NCBI GenBank assembly: GCA_002240395.1
Contig: CP016836.1
Location: forward strand, 496,001 to 560,000
Reading direction: 5' to 3'
Length of the DNA: 64,000 bases
Origin: Xanthomonas citri pv. mangiferaeindicae
GTDB lineage: Bacteria; Pseudomonadota; Gammaproteobacteria; Xanthomonadales; Xanthomonadaceae
A program made the position numbers and the translations under genes. This document shows, one piece after another, positions 9,893 through 18,241 of the stretch. Every line of letters starts with the position of its first letter. The first letter of the stretch is position 1. The notes below the pieces were generated by a model, which saw nothing but the letters and a program-made list of their open reading frames with translations, was not told where the DNA came from and searched no databases.

Positions 9893-11413
9893 ATGGATAC
9901 CCGCCGCACCGACCGTTTCGTCGGCGCCAAATGGGACGACGAGATCGTCCCGCAGCTTGTCGAATACATCCGTATTCCGAACAAATCGCCGATGTTCGAC
10001 GCCGACTGGGTGGCCAACGGCCACATGGAGCGCGCCGTCGAGCTGATGGCCGGTTGGGCCGGCGCCCAGGCGATCCCCGGCATGCAGTTGGAGGTGGTGC
10101 GCCTGGAAGGCCGCACGCCGCTGATCTTCATCGAGATCCCCGCCGCCAACGGCGGCAGCAACGACGATTGCGTGCTGCTGTACGGGCATCTGGACAAGCA
10201 GCCGGAGATGATCGGCTGGGATGACGACCTCGGCCCCTGGCAGCCGGTGCTGCGCGACGGCAAGCTCTACGGCCGCGGTGGCGCCGACGACGGCTACGCG
10301 ATCTACGGCTCGCTGACCGCCATCCTGGCGCTGCACGAGCAGGGCCTGCCGCATGCGCGCTGCGTGGTGCTGATCGAGGCCTGCGAGGAATCGGGCAGCT
10401 ACGATCTGCCCGCCTACGTCGACCACCTCGCCGACCGCATCGGCAAGCCGTCGCTGGTCGTCTGCCTGGACTCGGGCTGCGGCAACTACGACCAGCTGTG
10501 GTGCACCACGTCGCTGCGCGGCCTGGCCGGGGGCAACCTGACGGTCAAGGTGCTCGACGAGGGCGTGCACTCGGGCGACGCGTCGGGCGTGGTGCCTTCG
10601 AGCTTCCGCCTGCTGCGCCAGTTGCTGTCGCGCATCGAGGACGAGAAGACCGGCCGGATCCTGCCCGAAGGGCTGCATGCCGACATCCCGGCCGAGCGGC
10701 TCGAGCAGGCGCGCCGCGCCGCCGAGGTGCTCGATACCGCGATCTACGACAAGTTCCCGCTGACCGGCGCGCTGCGACCGATGTTCCCGGTCGATGCCGA
10801 CGGCAATGTCACCGAGGACCTCGCCGAGCTCGTGCTCAACCGCACCTGGCGCCCGGCGCTGTCGGTGACCGGCGTCGACGGGCTGCCGTCGCTGCAGTCG
10901 GCCGGCAACGTGCTGCGCCCGCACACCGCGGTCAAGCTCTCGCTGCGCCTGCCGCCCACGGTCGACGGCAAACAGGCCGGTGAGCTGCTGCAGCAGGCGC
11001 TGACCCAGGATCCGCCCAACGGCGCGACAGTCACGCTGGCGCTGGAGAAGGCCGCGACCGGCTGGAACGCGCCGGCGATGTCGCCGTGGCTGTCGGAGGC
11101 GATCGAGGCGGCCAGCCAGGCGTTCTTCGGCAAGCCGGCGATGTACATGGGCGAAGGTGGCTCGATCCCGTTCATGGGCATGCTGGGCGAGAAGTTCCCC
11201 GGCGCGCAGTTCATGATCACCGGCGTGCTCGGTCCACACTCCAATGCCCACGGGCCGAACGAGTTCCTGCACATCGAGATGGGCAAGCGAGTCACTGCCT
11301 GCGTGGCCCGAGTGATTGCCGAGCATCACCACGCCAGTCAGCGCGGCGAGACCTCGGGATCGGCGGTCGCGGCCGACAGCGGCCAGCGTCACGGCGATCA
11401 CGGCTGCTGCTGA
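9893..11413 (+). CDS. M20-family metallopeptidase (dipeptidase-like)
   Basis: 506-residue di-zinc peptidase, probably cytoplasmic because no signal peptide is seen. Metal-site motifs in order are LLYGHLDKQPE (His ligand), GRGGADDGYA (bridging Asp), ACEESGSYDLP (catalytic Glu and ligand), VCLDSGCGNYD and GPHSNAHGPNEFLH (C-terminal His ligand). The length fits the carnosinase-like group of M20 peptidases. The protein ends with an unusual His/Cys tail, SGQRHGDHGCC, not needed by the fold. The ATG at 9893 is preferred over 9860, which overlaps the promoter -10. Confidence 0.92.
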   Translation: MDTRRTDRFVGAKWDDEIVPQLVEYIRIPNKSPMFDADWVANGHMERAVELMAGWAGAQAIPGMQLEVVRLEGRTPLIFIEIPAANGGSNDDCVLLYGHLDKQPEMIGWDDDLGPWQPVLRDGKLYGRGGADDGYAIYGSLTAILALHEQGLPHARCVVLIEACEESGSYDLPAYVDHLADRIGKPSLVVCLDSGCGNYDQLWCTTSLRGLAGGNLTVKVLDEGVHSGDASGVVPSSFRLLRQLLSRIEDEKTGRILPEGLHADIPAERLEQARRAAEVLDTAIYDKFPLTGALRPMFPVDADGNVTEDLAELVLNRTWRPALSVTGVDGLPSLQSAGNVLRPHTAVKLSLRLPPTVDGKQAGELLQQALTQDPPNGATVTLALEKAATGWNAPAMSPWLSEAIEAASQAFFGKPAMYMGEGGSIPFMGMLGEKFPGAQFMITGVLGPHSNAHGPNEFLHIEMGKRVTACVARVIAEHHHASQRGETSGSAVAADSGQRHGDHGCC

Positions 11414-11518
11414 CCGTCCACCGGGACGATGCCGCGGCATCGTCCCGGCGGTGCGCACTGTCGCACCACCCGGCGGCGCGCTAAGGTCGGGCAACCCGGT
11501 CCGTTCCCTCCCACACGT

Positions 11519-12538
11519 ATGCGCTTTCGTCCGCACTCGATCGCCCTGCTCGTCCTGACGCTGGCGTCGGCCGTGGCCTGCGGCCCTGCGGCCGCGCGCG
11601 AGACGACCCTGCACAACGCGTCGTTCGATCCGACCCGCGAGTTCTACGTCGACTACAACCGTGCGTTCGCCTCGTACTGGCGCCAGCGCACCGGCGACGC
11701 CGTGGACATCCGCATGCACCATGGCGGCTCGGGCGAGCAGGTGCGGGCGATCGTCGACGGGCTGTCTGCAGACGTGGCGACCCTGGCACTGGCCGCGGAC
11801 ATCGATGCCCTCGCCGGGGCCGGCCTGCTGGATCCGGACTGGCGCACGCGCCTGCCCCATGACAGCGTGCCCTACACCTCGACTGTCGTCCTGCTCGTGC
11901 GCAAGGGCAACCCGCAACGGATCCATGATTGGAGCGATCTGGTGCGGCCCGGCGTGGGTGTGGTCACGCCCGACCCGCGGACCTCCGGCGGTGGGCGCTG
12001 GAACTATCTCGCTGCGTGGGCCTGGGCCTCGCGCACGTATCGCGACGGCCCCCAGGTGCTGGACTGGATGCGGCGCCTGTTCGCCCACGTCGTCGTTGCC
12101 GACGCCGGCGCGCGCGGAGCGACCCGATCGTTCGTCGAGGGCGGTCACGGCGACGTGCTGCTGGCCTGGGAGAGCGAGGCGCTGCGCCTGCTCGCCGATC
12201 CGCACACCAGCCAGGCGCTGGAGATCGTCTATCCGAGCCTGAGCATCCGGGCCGAGCCGCAAGTCGCGCTGATCGACCGCAATGTCGATGCACACGACAC
12301 CCGCGCGTGCGCAGACGCCTACCTGCGGTACCTGTATTCGCCGACCGGGCAACGGCTCGCCGCGCAACACCACTATCGGCCTTCCGACCCGAGCCAGGTA
12401 CCGGCCTCGCAGCGCGCGCGCTTTCGCGCCGTGCCGATGGTGACGGTCGATGCGGCATTCGGTGGCTGGCAACACGCCCAGCGGGTGCACTTCGCCGCCG
12501 GCGGGCTATTCGACCACGTGGTCGGCGCCGCACGCTGA
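11519..12538 (+). CDS. Sulfate/thiosulfate-binding periplasmic protein, orphan
   Basis: 339-residue extracytoplasmic solute-binding protein of the Sbp/CysP family. A signal peptide (SIALLVLTLASAVACGPAAA) is followed by the family start TLHNASFDPTREFYVDYNRAF. Oxyanion-site motifs are MHHGGSGEQVRAI and TPDPRTSGGGRWNYL. It would deliver sulfate or thiosulfate to a CysTWA ABC transporter. No permease or ATPase genes are next to it, so it is an orphan here. The Cys after LASAVA could act as a lipid site, but no clean lipobox is present. Confidence 0.92.
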   Translation: MRFRPHSIALLVLTLASAVACGPAAARETTLHNASFDPTREFYVDYNRAFASYWRQRTGDAVDIRMHHGGSGEQVRAIVDGLSADVATLALAADIDALAGAGLLDPDWRTRLPHDSVPYTSTVVLLVRKGNPQRIHDWSDLVRPGVGVVTPDPRTSGGGRWNYLAAWAWASRTYRDGPQVLDWMRRLFAHVVVADAGARGATRSFVEGGHGDVLLAWESEALRLLADPHTSQALEIVYPSLSIRAEPQVALIDRNVDAHDTRACADAYLRYLYSPTGQRLAAQHHYRPSDPSQVPASQRARFRAVPMVTVDAAFGGWQHAQRVHFAAGGLFDHVVGAAR

Positions 12539-12673
12539 GCGTCCGGTGATCGAGCCCACATCGCGGCGCCCCGGTAAGCTGTTGGCCCCATTGCCCGAGC
12601 AGGCCGCCAAGTTGCTTCCCTCCTTCCCCACTACCGCAGCACGGATGCGCGCGCCCGCGACGAGCGCGGCCCG

Positions 12674-13378
12674 ATGAAGGCGCTGATCTTCGCTGCGGGC
12701 CTTGGCGAACGCATGCGGCCGCTGACCGACCACACCCCCAAGCCGCTGTTGGTCGTGGGCGGTAAGCCGCTGATCGTCTGGCACCTGGAGCGTCTTGCCA
12801 GCGCAGGCGTGCGCGAGGTCGTCATCAACGTCTCTTGGCTGGCCGAATGCTTCGCGCCCGTCCTGGGCGATGGCGAACGCTGGGGCCTGCAACTGCACTA
12901 TTCGCACGAGGGCACCCCGCCGCTGGAAACCGGGGGAGGCATGCTGCAGGCGTTACCGTTGCTGGGCGAGGCGCCGTTTCTGGCGATCAACGGCGACATC
13001 TGGAGCGACCACGATCTCGCATCGCTACCGCGCGAGCCGAACGGCGACGCGCACCTGGTGTTGGTCGACAATCCGGCGCACCACAGCGAAGGCGACTTCG
13101 TGCTCGAAGGCGACCGCGTGCACGCGTCGGGTCCGGACCGGCTGACCTTCGCCGGCATCGGGATCTACCGCCCGGCGTTGCTGGCAGGCTGGCGCGACAT
13201 CACCGGCGACGCGACGGGGGCCGATGCCACGCCGCCACGGTTCCGCCTGGCGCCGCTGCTGCGCGCGGCAATGGCGCGGGGCGCGGTCTCGGGCGAGCAC
13301 CACCGCGGCGCGTGGACCGACGTCGGCACGCCCGAACGGCTCGCCGCACTCGACGCCGCCCTCGCCCAAGCGCGCTGA
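12674..13378 (+). CDS. murU: MurU-type nucleotidyltransferase
   Basis: 234-residue cytoplasmic sugar-phosphate nucleotidyltransferase. The signature LIFAAGLGERMRPLTDHTPK with KPLLVVGGKPLI is at the N terminus, and the metal-binding Asp is in LAINGDIWSDHDL. Length and the segment HEGTPPLETGGGMLQALP match MurU, which makes UDP-MurNAc from MurNAc-1-phosphate during cell-wall recycling. A mannose-1-phosphate guanylyltransferase-like role cannot be excluded. The AmgK kinase gene, often adjacent to murU, is not present on either side. Confidence 0.85.
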   Translation: MKALIFAAGLGERMRPLTDHTPKPLLVVGGKPLIVWHLERLASAGVREVVINVSWLAECFAPVLGDGERWGLQLHYSHEGTPPLETGGGMLQALPLLGEAPFLAINGDIWSDHDLASLPREPNGDAHLVLVDNPAHHSEGDFVLEGDRVHASGPDRLTFAGIGIYRPALLAGWRDITGDATGADATPPRFRLAPLLRAAMARGAVSGEHHRGAWTDVGTPERLAALDAALAQAR

Positions 13379-13387
13379 GCTCGCACC

Positions 13388-13430
13388 AAAAAAAAACTCC
13401 TCCTCCGCCTGGGCATGCGGAGGAAGAGTT
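13388..13430 (-). terminator. Rho-independent terminator of the histone H1-like gene
   Basis: A 14-bp stem with one mismatch (13395-13408 with 13417-13430, 8-base loop). On the minus strand it is followed by nine T (the A-run 13388-13396). It also lies just past the murU stop, so it may end both transcripts. Confidence 0.85.
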
Positions 13431-13458
13431 TTGCGGTGACGGCCCAACAGGCCGTCGG

Positions 13459-13986
13459 TCAGATCAGCGGCGTCGGCATGGTCGGGATGACGACCGGCGC
13501 GCTCTTCTTGGCACGCTTGGCAGGTGCACGCTTGGCAGGCGCCTTCTTGGCCGCCGTCTTCGTGGTCTTGCGAGCAGCCGCCTTCTTGGCTGTCTTCTTG
13601 GTCGCCTTCTTCGCCGCAGTCTTCTTGGTCGCGGCCTTCTTGGTCGCGGCCTTGCGGGTGGCGGTCTTCTTGGTGGCGCTCTTGCGCGTGGCCGACTTCT
13701 TGGCGGTCTTCTTGGCAGCCGACTTCTTGGTGGCCTTCTTGGTGGCCTTCTTCGCAGCCGACTTCTTGGTCGCCTTCTTGGTGGCCGACTTCTTGGTCGC
13801 AGCCTTCTTGGCGGTCTTCTTGGTGGCCTTCTTCGCAACCTTCTTGGTCGCCTTCTTAGCGGCCTTGGCGACCTTCTTCGTCGCCTTGCTGGCCTTGCTC
13901 ACGGCCTTCTTGGCAGCGGATTTGCGGACGGTCTTCTTGGCCGCCTTCTTGGCGGTGGTCTTCTTTGCAGCTTTCTTCGTGGCCAT
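13459..13986 (-). CDS. Histone H1-like Lys/Ala-rich DNA-binding protein
   Basis: 175-residue, extremely basic protein built almost only of K, A, T, S, V and R. It consists of repeating 3-6 residue units such as KKATKKSAAKK and KKTAKKSATRK. This is the eukaryotic-H1-tail-like class of bacterial nucleoid proteins (AlgP/HctB-like). It probably coats DNA or polyphosphate non-specifically. The N terminus MATKKAAKKTTAKKAAKKT and the C-terminal non-repeat piece VVIPTMPTPLI are clear. The repeat DNA also produces long spurious open frames on the other strand. A strong terminator follows. Confidence 0.9.
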   Translation of the reverse strand: MATKKAAKKTTAKKAAKKTVRKSAAKKAVSKASKATKKVAKAAKKATKKVAKKATKKTAKKAATKKSATKKATKKSAAKKATKKATKKSAAKKTAKKSATRKSATKKTATRKAATKKAATKKTAAKKATKKTAKKAAARKTTKTAAKKAPAKRAPAKRAKKSAPVVIPTMPTPLI

Positions 13987-14708
13987 GGGATGGCTCTCCT
14001 CGTCAGTGGACTTGCATGTACAGCTGCCCAGTACTCAAAACGGCGCGCGGGAGTCGGACCCGCGTGCACCCGTCGACGCGCCCTGCGCATCGGGACGGAT
14101 TCGGTCGGAAGGTCGTCGCATGGGCGACAGCATCCCGGTGATGCGAAGGCACCCACGTCGCGCGCGACGGGGTGCCGGATTCGATGTCGGGGAATTGCGG
14201 CGGAGATGCTGCCCGCATCCACCTTGTGATGTTCCTGGCGGAGGTCCGAGTTGTGCAGCGCGTTGTTGTCGGGGCTCGACTCACTCGTTTGATAGCGGGC
14301 GTGTGTTGCCGCGAAACCTAATCACGGTTTTTTCCACTGTCAACAGGCGGACATGCTTTTGTTGCGCCCGATCTCCGACGTCCGCCGCGGCCGTGATGCG
14401 CACGAGGCGTGTCACTTGCTGATGCGACCGTCGGCGTACGCGATCGGCCGTCGCATGCGAAGCGACGAAAGTACTTGAAACAAGCACTCTGCACGACAGT
14501 CGACCGGCATTGCGATGTCCACCGAGCACGCGCAAGCGACGCGGTGCGCTGTGGTGAAACATTCATCACCGCGCCAACCGGCCGGTGAACGCGATGTAGA
14601 CACGAACCGGCCGATGCGTCGTCGCAGCATCGGTTTGCGCGAAAAGTGCGCGACGCATTCGCCCCCGCGACACCTCGCACAAGACACCTCGACCGGCATC
14701 GCCACGAC

Positions 14709-14806
14709 GACCGACGATGAGAGACCGACGACGGACGACGAACGACTGACGACTGACGACTGACGGCCGGGGACAGAGGACAGAGGACAGAGGACAGAGG
14801 ACAGAG
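14709..14806. repeat. Degenerate 7-bp tandem repeat array
   Basis: Two blocks of heptamers in different phases. Block 1 (14709-14764) is eight units: GACCGAC, GATGAGA, GACCGAC, GACGGAC, GACGAAC, then three GACTGAC. Block 2 (14771-14805) is five exact GGACAGA units. This resembles the short heptanucleotide tandem repeats found between genes in several bacteria. A 7-base period is not a whole number of codons, so it does not look like coding repeats. Confidence 0.85.
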
Positions 14807-14989
14807 GGTCGACCGTCGAGTCGGACGGTGCGCATCGCGCCCCGGTGTCGGGGGCCTAAGCCATGGCGCGTGAGTCGCCACTCGCACATGCGCATCTGGC
14901 CTAGTGCAGACGCGTTACCGGAACCGCCAAGGGAACGAGAACTGACAGCGCCCGTATTGCGCCGCCTGCCGGGTGGTGCAGGGAACCAA

Positions 14990-15020
14990 CAAAAAAAAGC
15001 GCGCCCCGTGGGGCGCGCTT
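14990..15020 (-). terminator. Rho-independent terminator of gcvH
   Basis: Perfect 11-bp GC stem (AAGCGCGCCCC with GGGGCGCGCTT, 14997-15020). On the minus strand it is followed by a run of T (A-run 14991-14998). It lies 27 bases past the gcvH stop. Confidence 0.9.
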
Positions 15021-15046
15021 TGGTGAACACGGATTGCGAGGCGGCC

Positions 15047-15442
15047 TTAGTCGGCCTCCTCCTCCAGCAGTTCGGCGTAGTCGTCGGGCGAGAGCAGGTC
15101 GGCGAGCTGGTCGGGATCGTCGAGCTCGATGACGAACAGCCAGCCTTCGCCGAAGGCGTCTTCGTTGATGGTCTCGGGCTTGTCGGCGAGCGAGGCGTTG
15201 ACCGCCGCGATCTTGCCCGACACCGGGGCATACACGTCCGAGGCCGCCTTGACCGACTCGACCACGGCGACGCCGTTGCCGGCCTCGACGGTGTCGCCGA
15301 CGGCAGGCAGTTCGACGTACACCAGGTCGCCGAGCAGGCCCTGGGCATGGTCCGAGATGCCGACGGTGACCTTGCCGTCGCCTTCGACACGGACCCATTC
15401 GTGTGACTTCAGAAACTTCAGGTCGCCAGGGATTTCGCTCAT
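15047..15442 (-). CDS. gcvH: Glycine cleavage system H protein
   Basis: 131-residue lipoyl carrier that shuttles the aminomethyl group between the P, T and L proteins of the glycine cleavage complex. The lipoylated lysine is K65 in VVESVKAASDVYAPVSG. Other signatures are HEWVRVEGDGKVTVGISDHA and GDLVYVELP. Length is normal. It follows gcvT on the same strand with a 68-base gap, which also carries a possible -10 (TACACT, 15484-15489). gcvP and lpd are not in the window. Confidence 0.97.
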   Translation of the reverse strand: MSEIPGDLKFLKSHEWVRVEGDGKVTVGISDHAQGLLGDLVYVELPAVGDTVEAGNGVAVVESVKAASDVYAPVSGKIAAVNASLADKPETINEDAFGEGWLFVIELDDPDQLADLLSPDDYAELLEEEAD

Positions 15443-15483
15443 TGTCGGCTCCGGTGAAAAGGTGACTGCGGGAAAGTGGCGCT

Positions 15484-15489
15484 AGTGTA
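15484..15489 (-). promoter_or_regulatory. -10-like TACACT upstream of gcvH
   Basis: In the 68-base gcvT-gcvH gap, 42 bases before the gcvH start on the minus strand. The -35 is weak. It may allow gcvH to be made separately from gcvT. Confidence 0.35.
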
Positions 15490-15510
15490 AGCCAAGGGTC
15501 TTGCGGTGGA

Positions 15511-16608
15511 TCAGATGCCGTCGACGACCCGGCCGTTGCGCACGAACGGGAATGCGACCACGCGCACCGGCACCTGGCGGCCGCGGATGTCGACGGTCAC
15601 CTCGCCCGTCTCGCCGGCCGGCACGCGGGCGAACGCGATCGCCTTGCCGATCGTCGGCGAGAACGTCCCCGACAGGATCTCGCCCTGCCCCTGGGCGGTG
15701 GTCACCGTCTGGCCGTGGCGCAGCACGCCCTTGTCGTCCATGACCAGGCCGATCATCTGCCGCGGCGCGGCCGTGCTGTGCTGTTCGAGCAGCGCACGGC
15801 CGTTGAACGCGCGGCCTTCGTCGAGCGCGACCGTCCAGCCGAGCGCGGCCTCGTAGGGCGAGACCGTCTCGTCCATGTCCTGACCGTAGAGCGCGAGCCC
15901 GGCTTCCAGGCGCAGGGTGTCGCGCGCGCCGAGGCCAGCCGGCGCGACGCCGGCGGCGTGCAGCGCCTCCCACAGTGCGACCGCATGGCGCTCGTGGACG
16001 ACGATCTCGAAGCCGTCCTCGCCGGTGTAGCCAGTGCGCGCGACGAACAGGTCGCCGAACGGCGTGGCCTCGAGTTCGGCCGCAGCGAAGCGGCCGAGCT
16101 TGTCGAGCACCAGCGCGTCGACCTGCCCGAGCAGCCCGGCGACCTTGGCCCGCGCCTGCGGTCCCTGCACGGCGATCATCGCCAACTCCGGACGCTCGCT
16201 GACCTCGACTTCGAACCCGGCGGCCTGCGCCTGGATCCAAGCCAGGTCCTTGTCGCGCGTGGCGGCATTGACGACCAGCCGAAACCAGTCATCGGCCATG
16301 AAGTAGACGATCAGGTCGTCGATGATCCCGCCTTCGGGCGTGAGCATGCAGGTGTAGAGCGCCTTGCCCGGGTTCTTGAGCTTGTCCACCGAGTTGGCGA
16401 CGAGCTGACGCAGGAACGCACGGGTCTGCGCACCGCGCAGGTCGACCACGGTCATGTGGCTGACGTCGAACATGCCGGCATCGCGGCGGACGTGGTGATG
16501 CTCCTCGATCTGGGAGCCGTAGTTGAGCGGCATGTCCCAGCCGCCGAAGTCGACCATGCGCGCGCCCAGGGCGCGGTGCGATGCGTTGAGGATGGTCTTC
16601 TGGGTCAT
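15511..16608 (-). CDS. gcvT: Glycine cleavage system T protein (aminomethyltransferase)
   Basis: 365-residue tetrahydrofolate-dependent enzyme that releases ammonia and passes the methylene group to THF. Typical motifs are MVDFGGWDMPLNYGSQIEEH, DVSHMTVVDLRG, ARTGYTGEDGFEIVV and ARDTLRLEAGLALYGQDMD. I chose MTQKTIL at 16608 rather than upstream in-frame Met codons because the family starts here and a -10 (GATAAT) lies ~30 bases upstream. No glycine riboswitch is recognisable in the short leader. Confidence 0.96.
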   Translation of the reverse strand: MTQKTILNASHRALGARMVDFGGWDMPLNYGSQIEEHHHVRRDAGMFDVSHMTVVDLRGAQTRAFLRQLVANSVDKLKNPGKALYTCMLTPEGGIIDDLIVYFMADDWFRLVVNAATRDKDLAWIQAQAAGFEVEVSERPELAMIAVQGPQARAKVAGLLGQVDALVLDKLGRFAAAELEATPFGDLFVARTGYTGEDGFEIVVHERHAVALWEALHAAGVAPAGLGARDTLRLEAGLALYGQDMDETVSPYEAALGWTVALDEGRAFNGRALLEQHSTAAPRQMIGLVMDDKGVLRHGQTVTTAQGQGEILSGTFSPTIGKAIAFARVPAGETGEVTVDIRGRQVPVRVVAFPFVRNGRVVDGI

Positions 16609-16641
16609 GTTGGACTGCCGGCTCGCCTGCGGAAAGCCGGC

Positions 16642-16647
16642 ATTATC
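16642..16647 (-). promoter_or_regulatory. -10 element GATAAT for gcvTH
   Basis: GATAATGCCG on the minus strand, with the same NANAATG pattern as other promoters in the window. It predicts a leader of about 27 bases before gcvT. Confidence 0.45.
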
Positions 16648-16689
16648 GCAGGTCGGCGGCATCACCGGCCGCCTCCTGGAACAACGAGA

Positions 16690-17130
16690 TCAAGCGACTT
16701 CGACGTGCAGATTCACCCCGTCGGTACCGACGATGCGCACCGGGGTGCCGGCCGGCAGATCGGCACCCTCGACGACCCAGAAGGCATCGCCGATCTTGAC
16801 CCGCCCGCGCCCAGCCACGATCGCCTGATCGAGTGGCACAACGCGACCAACGTGCTGGGACGCGCGCCGGTTGAGCGTGGGGTGATCGCTCGGGCGCTCA
16901 CGCTTGCGGAACCAGGTGCGGTACACCAGCACCGACACGAAGCTGAGCACGACGAACAGCGCGACCTGCGGCAGCAGCGCCAGGCCCGGCACCAGCAGGG
17001 CGACGACGAATACCGCCGCGGCCGCAAATCCCATCCACAGCAGGAACGCGCCGGGCACCAGGGTCTCGGCCGCCATCAGCAGCAACGCGACCGCAGCCCA
17101 GCCGACGACGTCCGCGCGCAGCCAGTCCAT
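16690..17130 (-). CDS. NfeD-family membrane protein (YbbJ-like)
   Basis: 146-residue inner-membrane protein. Hydrophobic segments lie at residues ~9-75 (VGWAAVALLLMAAETLVPG; AAVFVVALLVPGLALLP; VALFVVLSFVSVLVY). They are followed by a C-terminal OB-fold of NfeD type (LNRRASQHVGRVVPL ... GRGRVKIGDAFWVVEG ... VRIVGTDGVNLHVEV). NfeD proteins work with SPFH/stomatin proteins in membrane quality control. It starts two bases after the SPFH stop, so the pair is coupled like E. coli qmcA-ybbJ. The ATG at 17130 is preferred; upstream sequence in frame is Arg-rich antisense of the SPFH gene. Confidence 0.9.
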   Translation of the reverse strand: MDWLRADVVGWAAVALLLMAAETLVPGAFLLWMGFAAAAVFVVALLVPGLALLPQVALFVVLSFVSVLVYRTWFRKRERPSDHPTLNRRASQHVGRVVPLDQAIVAGRGRVKIGDAFWVVEGADLPAGTPVRIVGTDGVNLHVEVA

Positions 17131-17131
17131 G

Positions 17132-18094
17132 TCAGAGCCCGCCGCGCTGCGGTGCCGGCGCCTGCGGACGCGCCTGGGTCTTCTGGCCCAGCGCTTCCTT
17201 GGCCAGCTCGCCGATGCCGGCAATCGAGCCGATGATGCCGCTGGTCTCCATCGGCATCAGCACGAACTTCTGGTTCGGCGCCGTCGCCAGCTTCTCGAAC
17301 GCTTCGACGTACTTCTGCGCGACGAAATAGTTGATCGCCTGCACGTCGCCGTTGGCGATCGCGTTGGACACCATTTCGGTCGCCCGCGCCTCAGCCTCGG
17401 CCAGACGCTCGCGCGCCTCGGCCTCGCGGAACGCGGCTTCCTTCTGGCCCTCGGCCTGCAGGATCGCGGCCTGCTTGTCGCCCTCGGCGCGCAGGATCTC
17501 CGACTGCCGGTGGCCCTCGGCCTCAAGAATGACCGCGCGGCGTTCGCGCTCGGCCTTCATCTGACGCGCCATCGAGTCGACCAGGTCGCGCGGCGGCTGG
17601 ATATCGCGGATCTCGATGCGGGTGACCTTGATGCCCCAAGGGTTGGTGGCGTGGTCGACGACGTTGAGCAACTGGGCGTTGATCGTCTCGCGGTTGCTCA
17701 GCGACTCGTCGAGGTCCATCGAGCCGATCACGGTGCGGATGTTGGTCTGCACCAGCGCGATCGTCGCGATCTCCAGATTCGAGACCTCGTAGGCCGCCTT
17801 GGCCGCGTCGAGAACCTGGAAGAACACCACACCGTCCACGCGCACGACCGCGTTGTCCTTGGTGATGACGTCCTGGCTGGGCACGTCGAGCACCTGCTCC
17901 ATCATGTTGATCTTGCGGCCGACCCCATAGACGATCGGGATCAGGAAGTGCAGACCCGGCGCCATCGAATGGGTGTACTTGCCGAAGCGCTCGACGGTCC
18001 ACTCGTAGCCCTGCGGCACCATGCGCACCGTCTTGAACAACACGATGACGCCAGCGAGCGCGAGCACCACCGCCAGAAACAATCCCGTTCCCAT
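17132..18094 (-). CDS. SPFH/stomatin-family protein (QmcA-like)
   Basis: 320-residue membrane-anchored protein. An N-terminal helix FLAVVLALAGVIVLF is followed by the SPFH domain (MVPQGYEWTVERFGKYTHSM, SQDVITKDNAVVRVDGVVF, VLDAAKAAYEVSN). A long coiled coil RQMKAERERRAVILEAEGHR with repeating EAEG/RAEG units follows (residues ~180-235), then a Gly/Pro tail. QmcA/paraslipin proteins form rings or lipid-domain scaffolds and partner with NfeD/FtsH. A Shine-Dalgarno AGGGG precedes the ATG. Confidence 0.95.
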   Translation of the reverse strand: MGTGLFLAVVLALAGVIVLFKTVRMVPQGYEWTVERFGKYTHSMAPGLHFLIPIVYGVGRKINMMEQVLDVPSQDVITKDNAVVRVDGVVFFQVLDAAKAAYEVSNLEIATIALVQTNIRTVIGSMDLDESLSNRETINAQLLNVVDHATNPWGIKVTRIEIRDIQPPRDLVDSMARQMKAERERRAVILEAEGHRQSEILRAEGDKQAAILQAEGQKEAAFREAEARERLAEAEARATEMVSNAIANGDVQAINYFVAQKYVEAFEKLATAPNQKFVLMPMETSGIIGSIAGIGELAKEALGQKTQARPQAPAPQRGGL

Positions 18095-18135
18095 GCGTTT
18101 CCCCTATTCGATCCGCGGACATCCGCGCTGGACCG

Positions 18136-18141
18136 AGTATA
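18136..18141 (-). promoter_or_regulatory. -10 element TATACT for the SPFH-NfeD operon
   Basis: TATACT on the minus strand, 41 bases before the SPFH start. It predicts a leader of roughly 35 bases. No clear -35 is seen. The rest of the 147-base gap up to 18241 shows nothing else. Confidence 0.5.
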
Positions 18142-18241
18142 GGGCGAGCCGTCGTGACGCACGGTCGCGATCCATCGCGGCCGGCAGCGGCTTGCGGCGT
18201 CCCTGCTGCAAGCCGGGCCCAAGCGCGCCGCGCAGCGTCCG

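Larger units (their letters stand above)
13987..15046. other. 1.06-kb intergenic stretch with no convincing gene
   Basis: Between the histone-like gene and gcvH. It is visibly less GC-rich than its neighbours. Open frames here are broken, Arg/Ser-rich and on both strands, so I treat them as chance. It holds the heptamer repeat array at 14709-14806 and the gcvH terminator at its end. It should contain the promoter of the histone-like gene near 14000, but no clear -35/-10 pair stands out. Confidence 0.6.

Noticed and set aside
9839..12490. 883-codon open frame on the minus strand
   Set aside because: It covers the M20 peptidase and sulfate-binding protein in antisense. High GC removes stop codons; composition is Arg/Gly/Ala-rich with no domains.
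13415..14422. Long open frames opposite the histone H1-like gene, with Leu/Ala/Phe-rich repeats
   Set aside because: They are antisense images of the AAKK repeat DNA; they have no family signature and the minus-strand gene has a good terminator and a sensible product.
14709..14806. CRISPR array
   Set aside because: Period is 7 bases with no spacers and no cas genes; it is a simple tandem repeat.
14500..14900. Small Ser/Arg/Leu-rich open frames reading PLSSVLCPLS-type repeats
   Set aside because: They are translations of the heptamer repeats in different frames; no start signal or conservation expected.
16609..16680. Glycine riboswitch before gcvT
   Set aside because: The leader is only about 27 bases after the predicted start and has no aptamer-like sequence.
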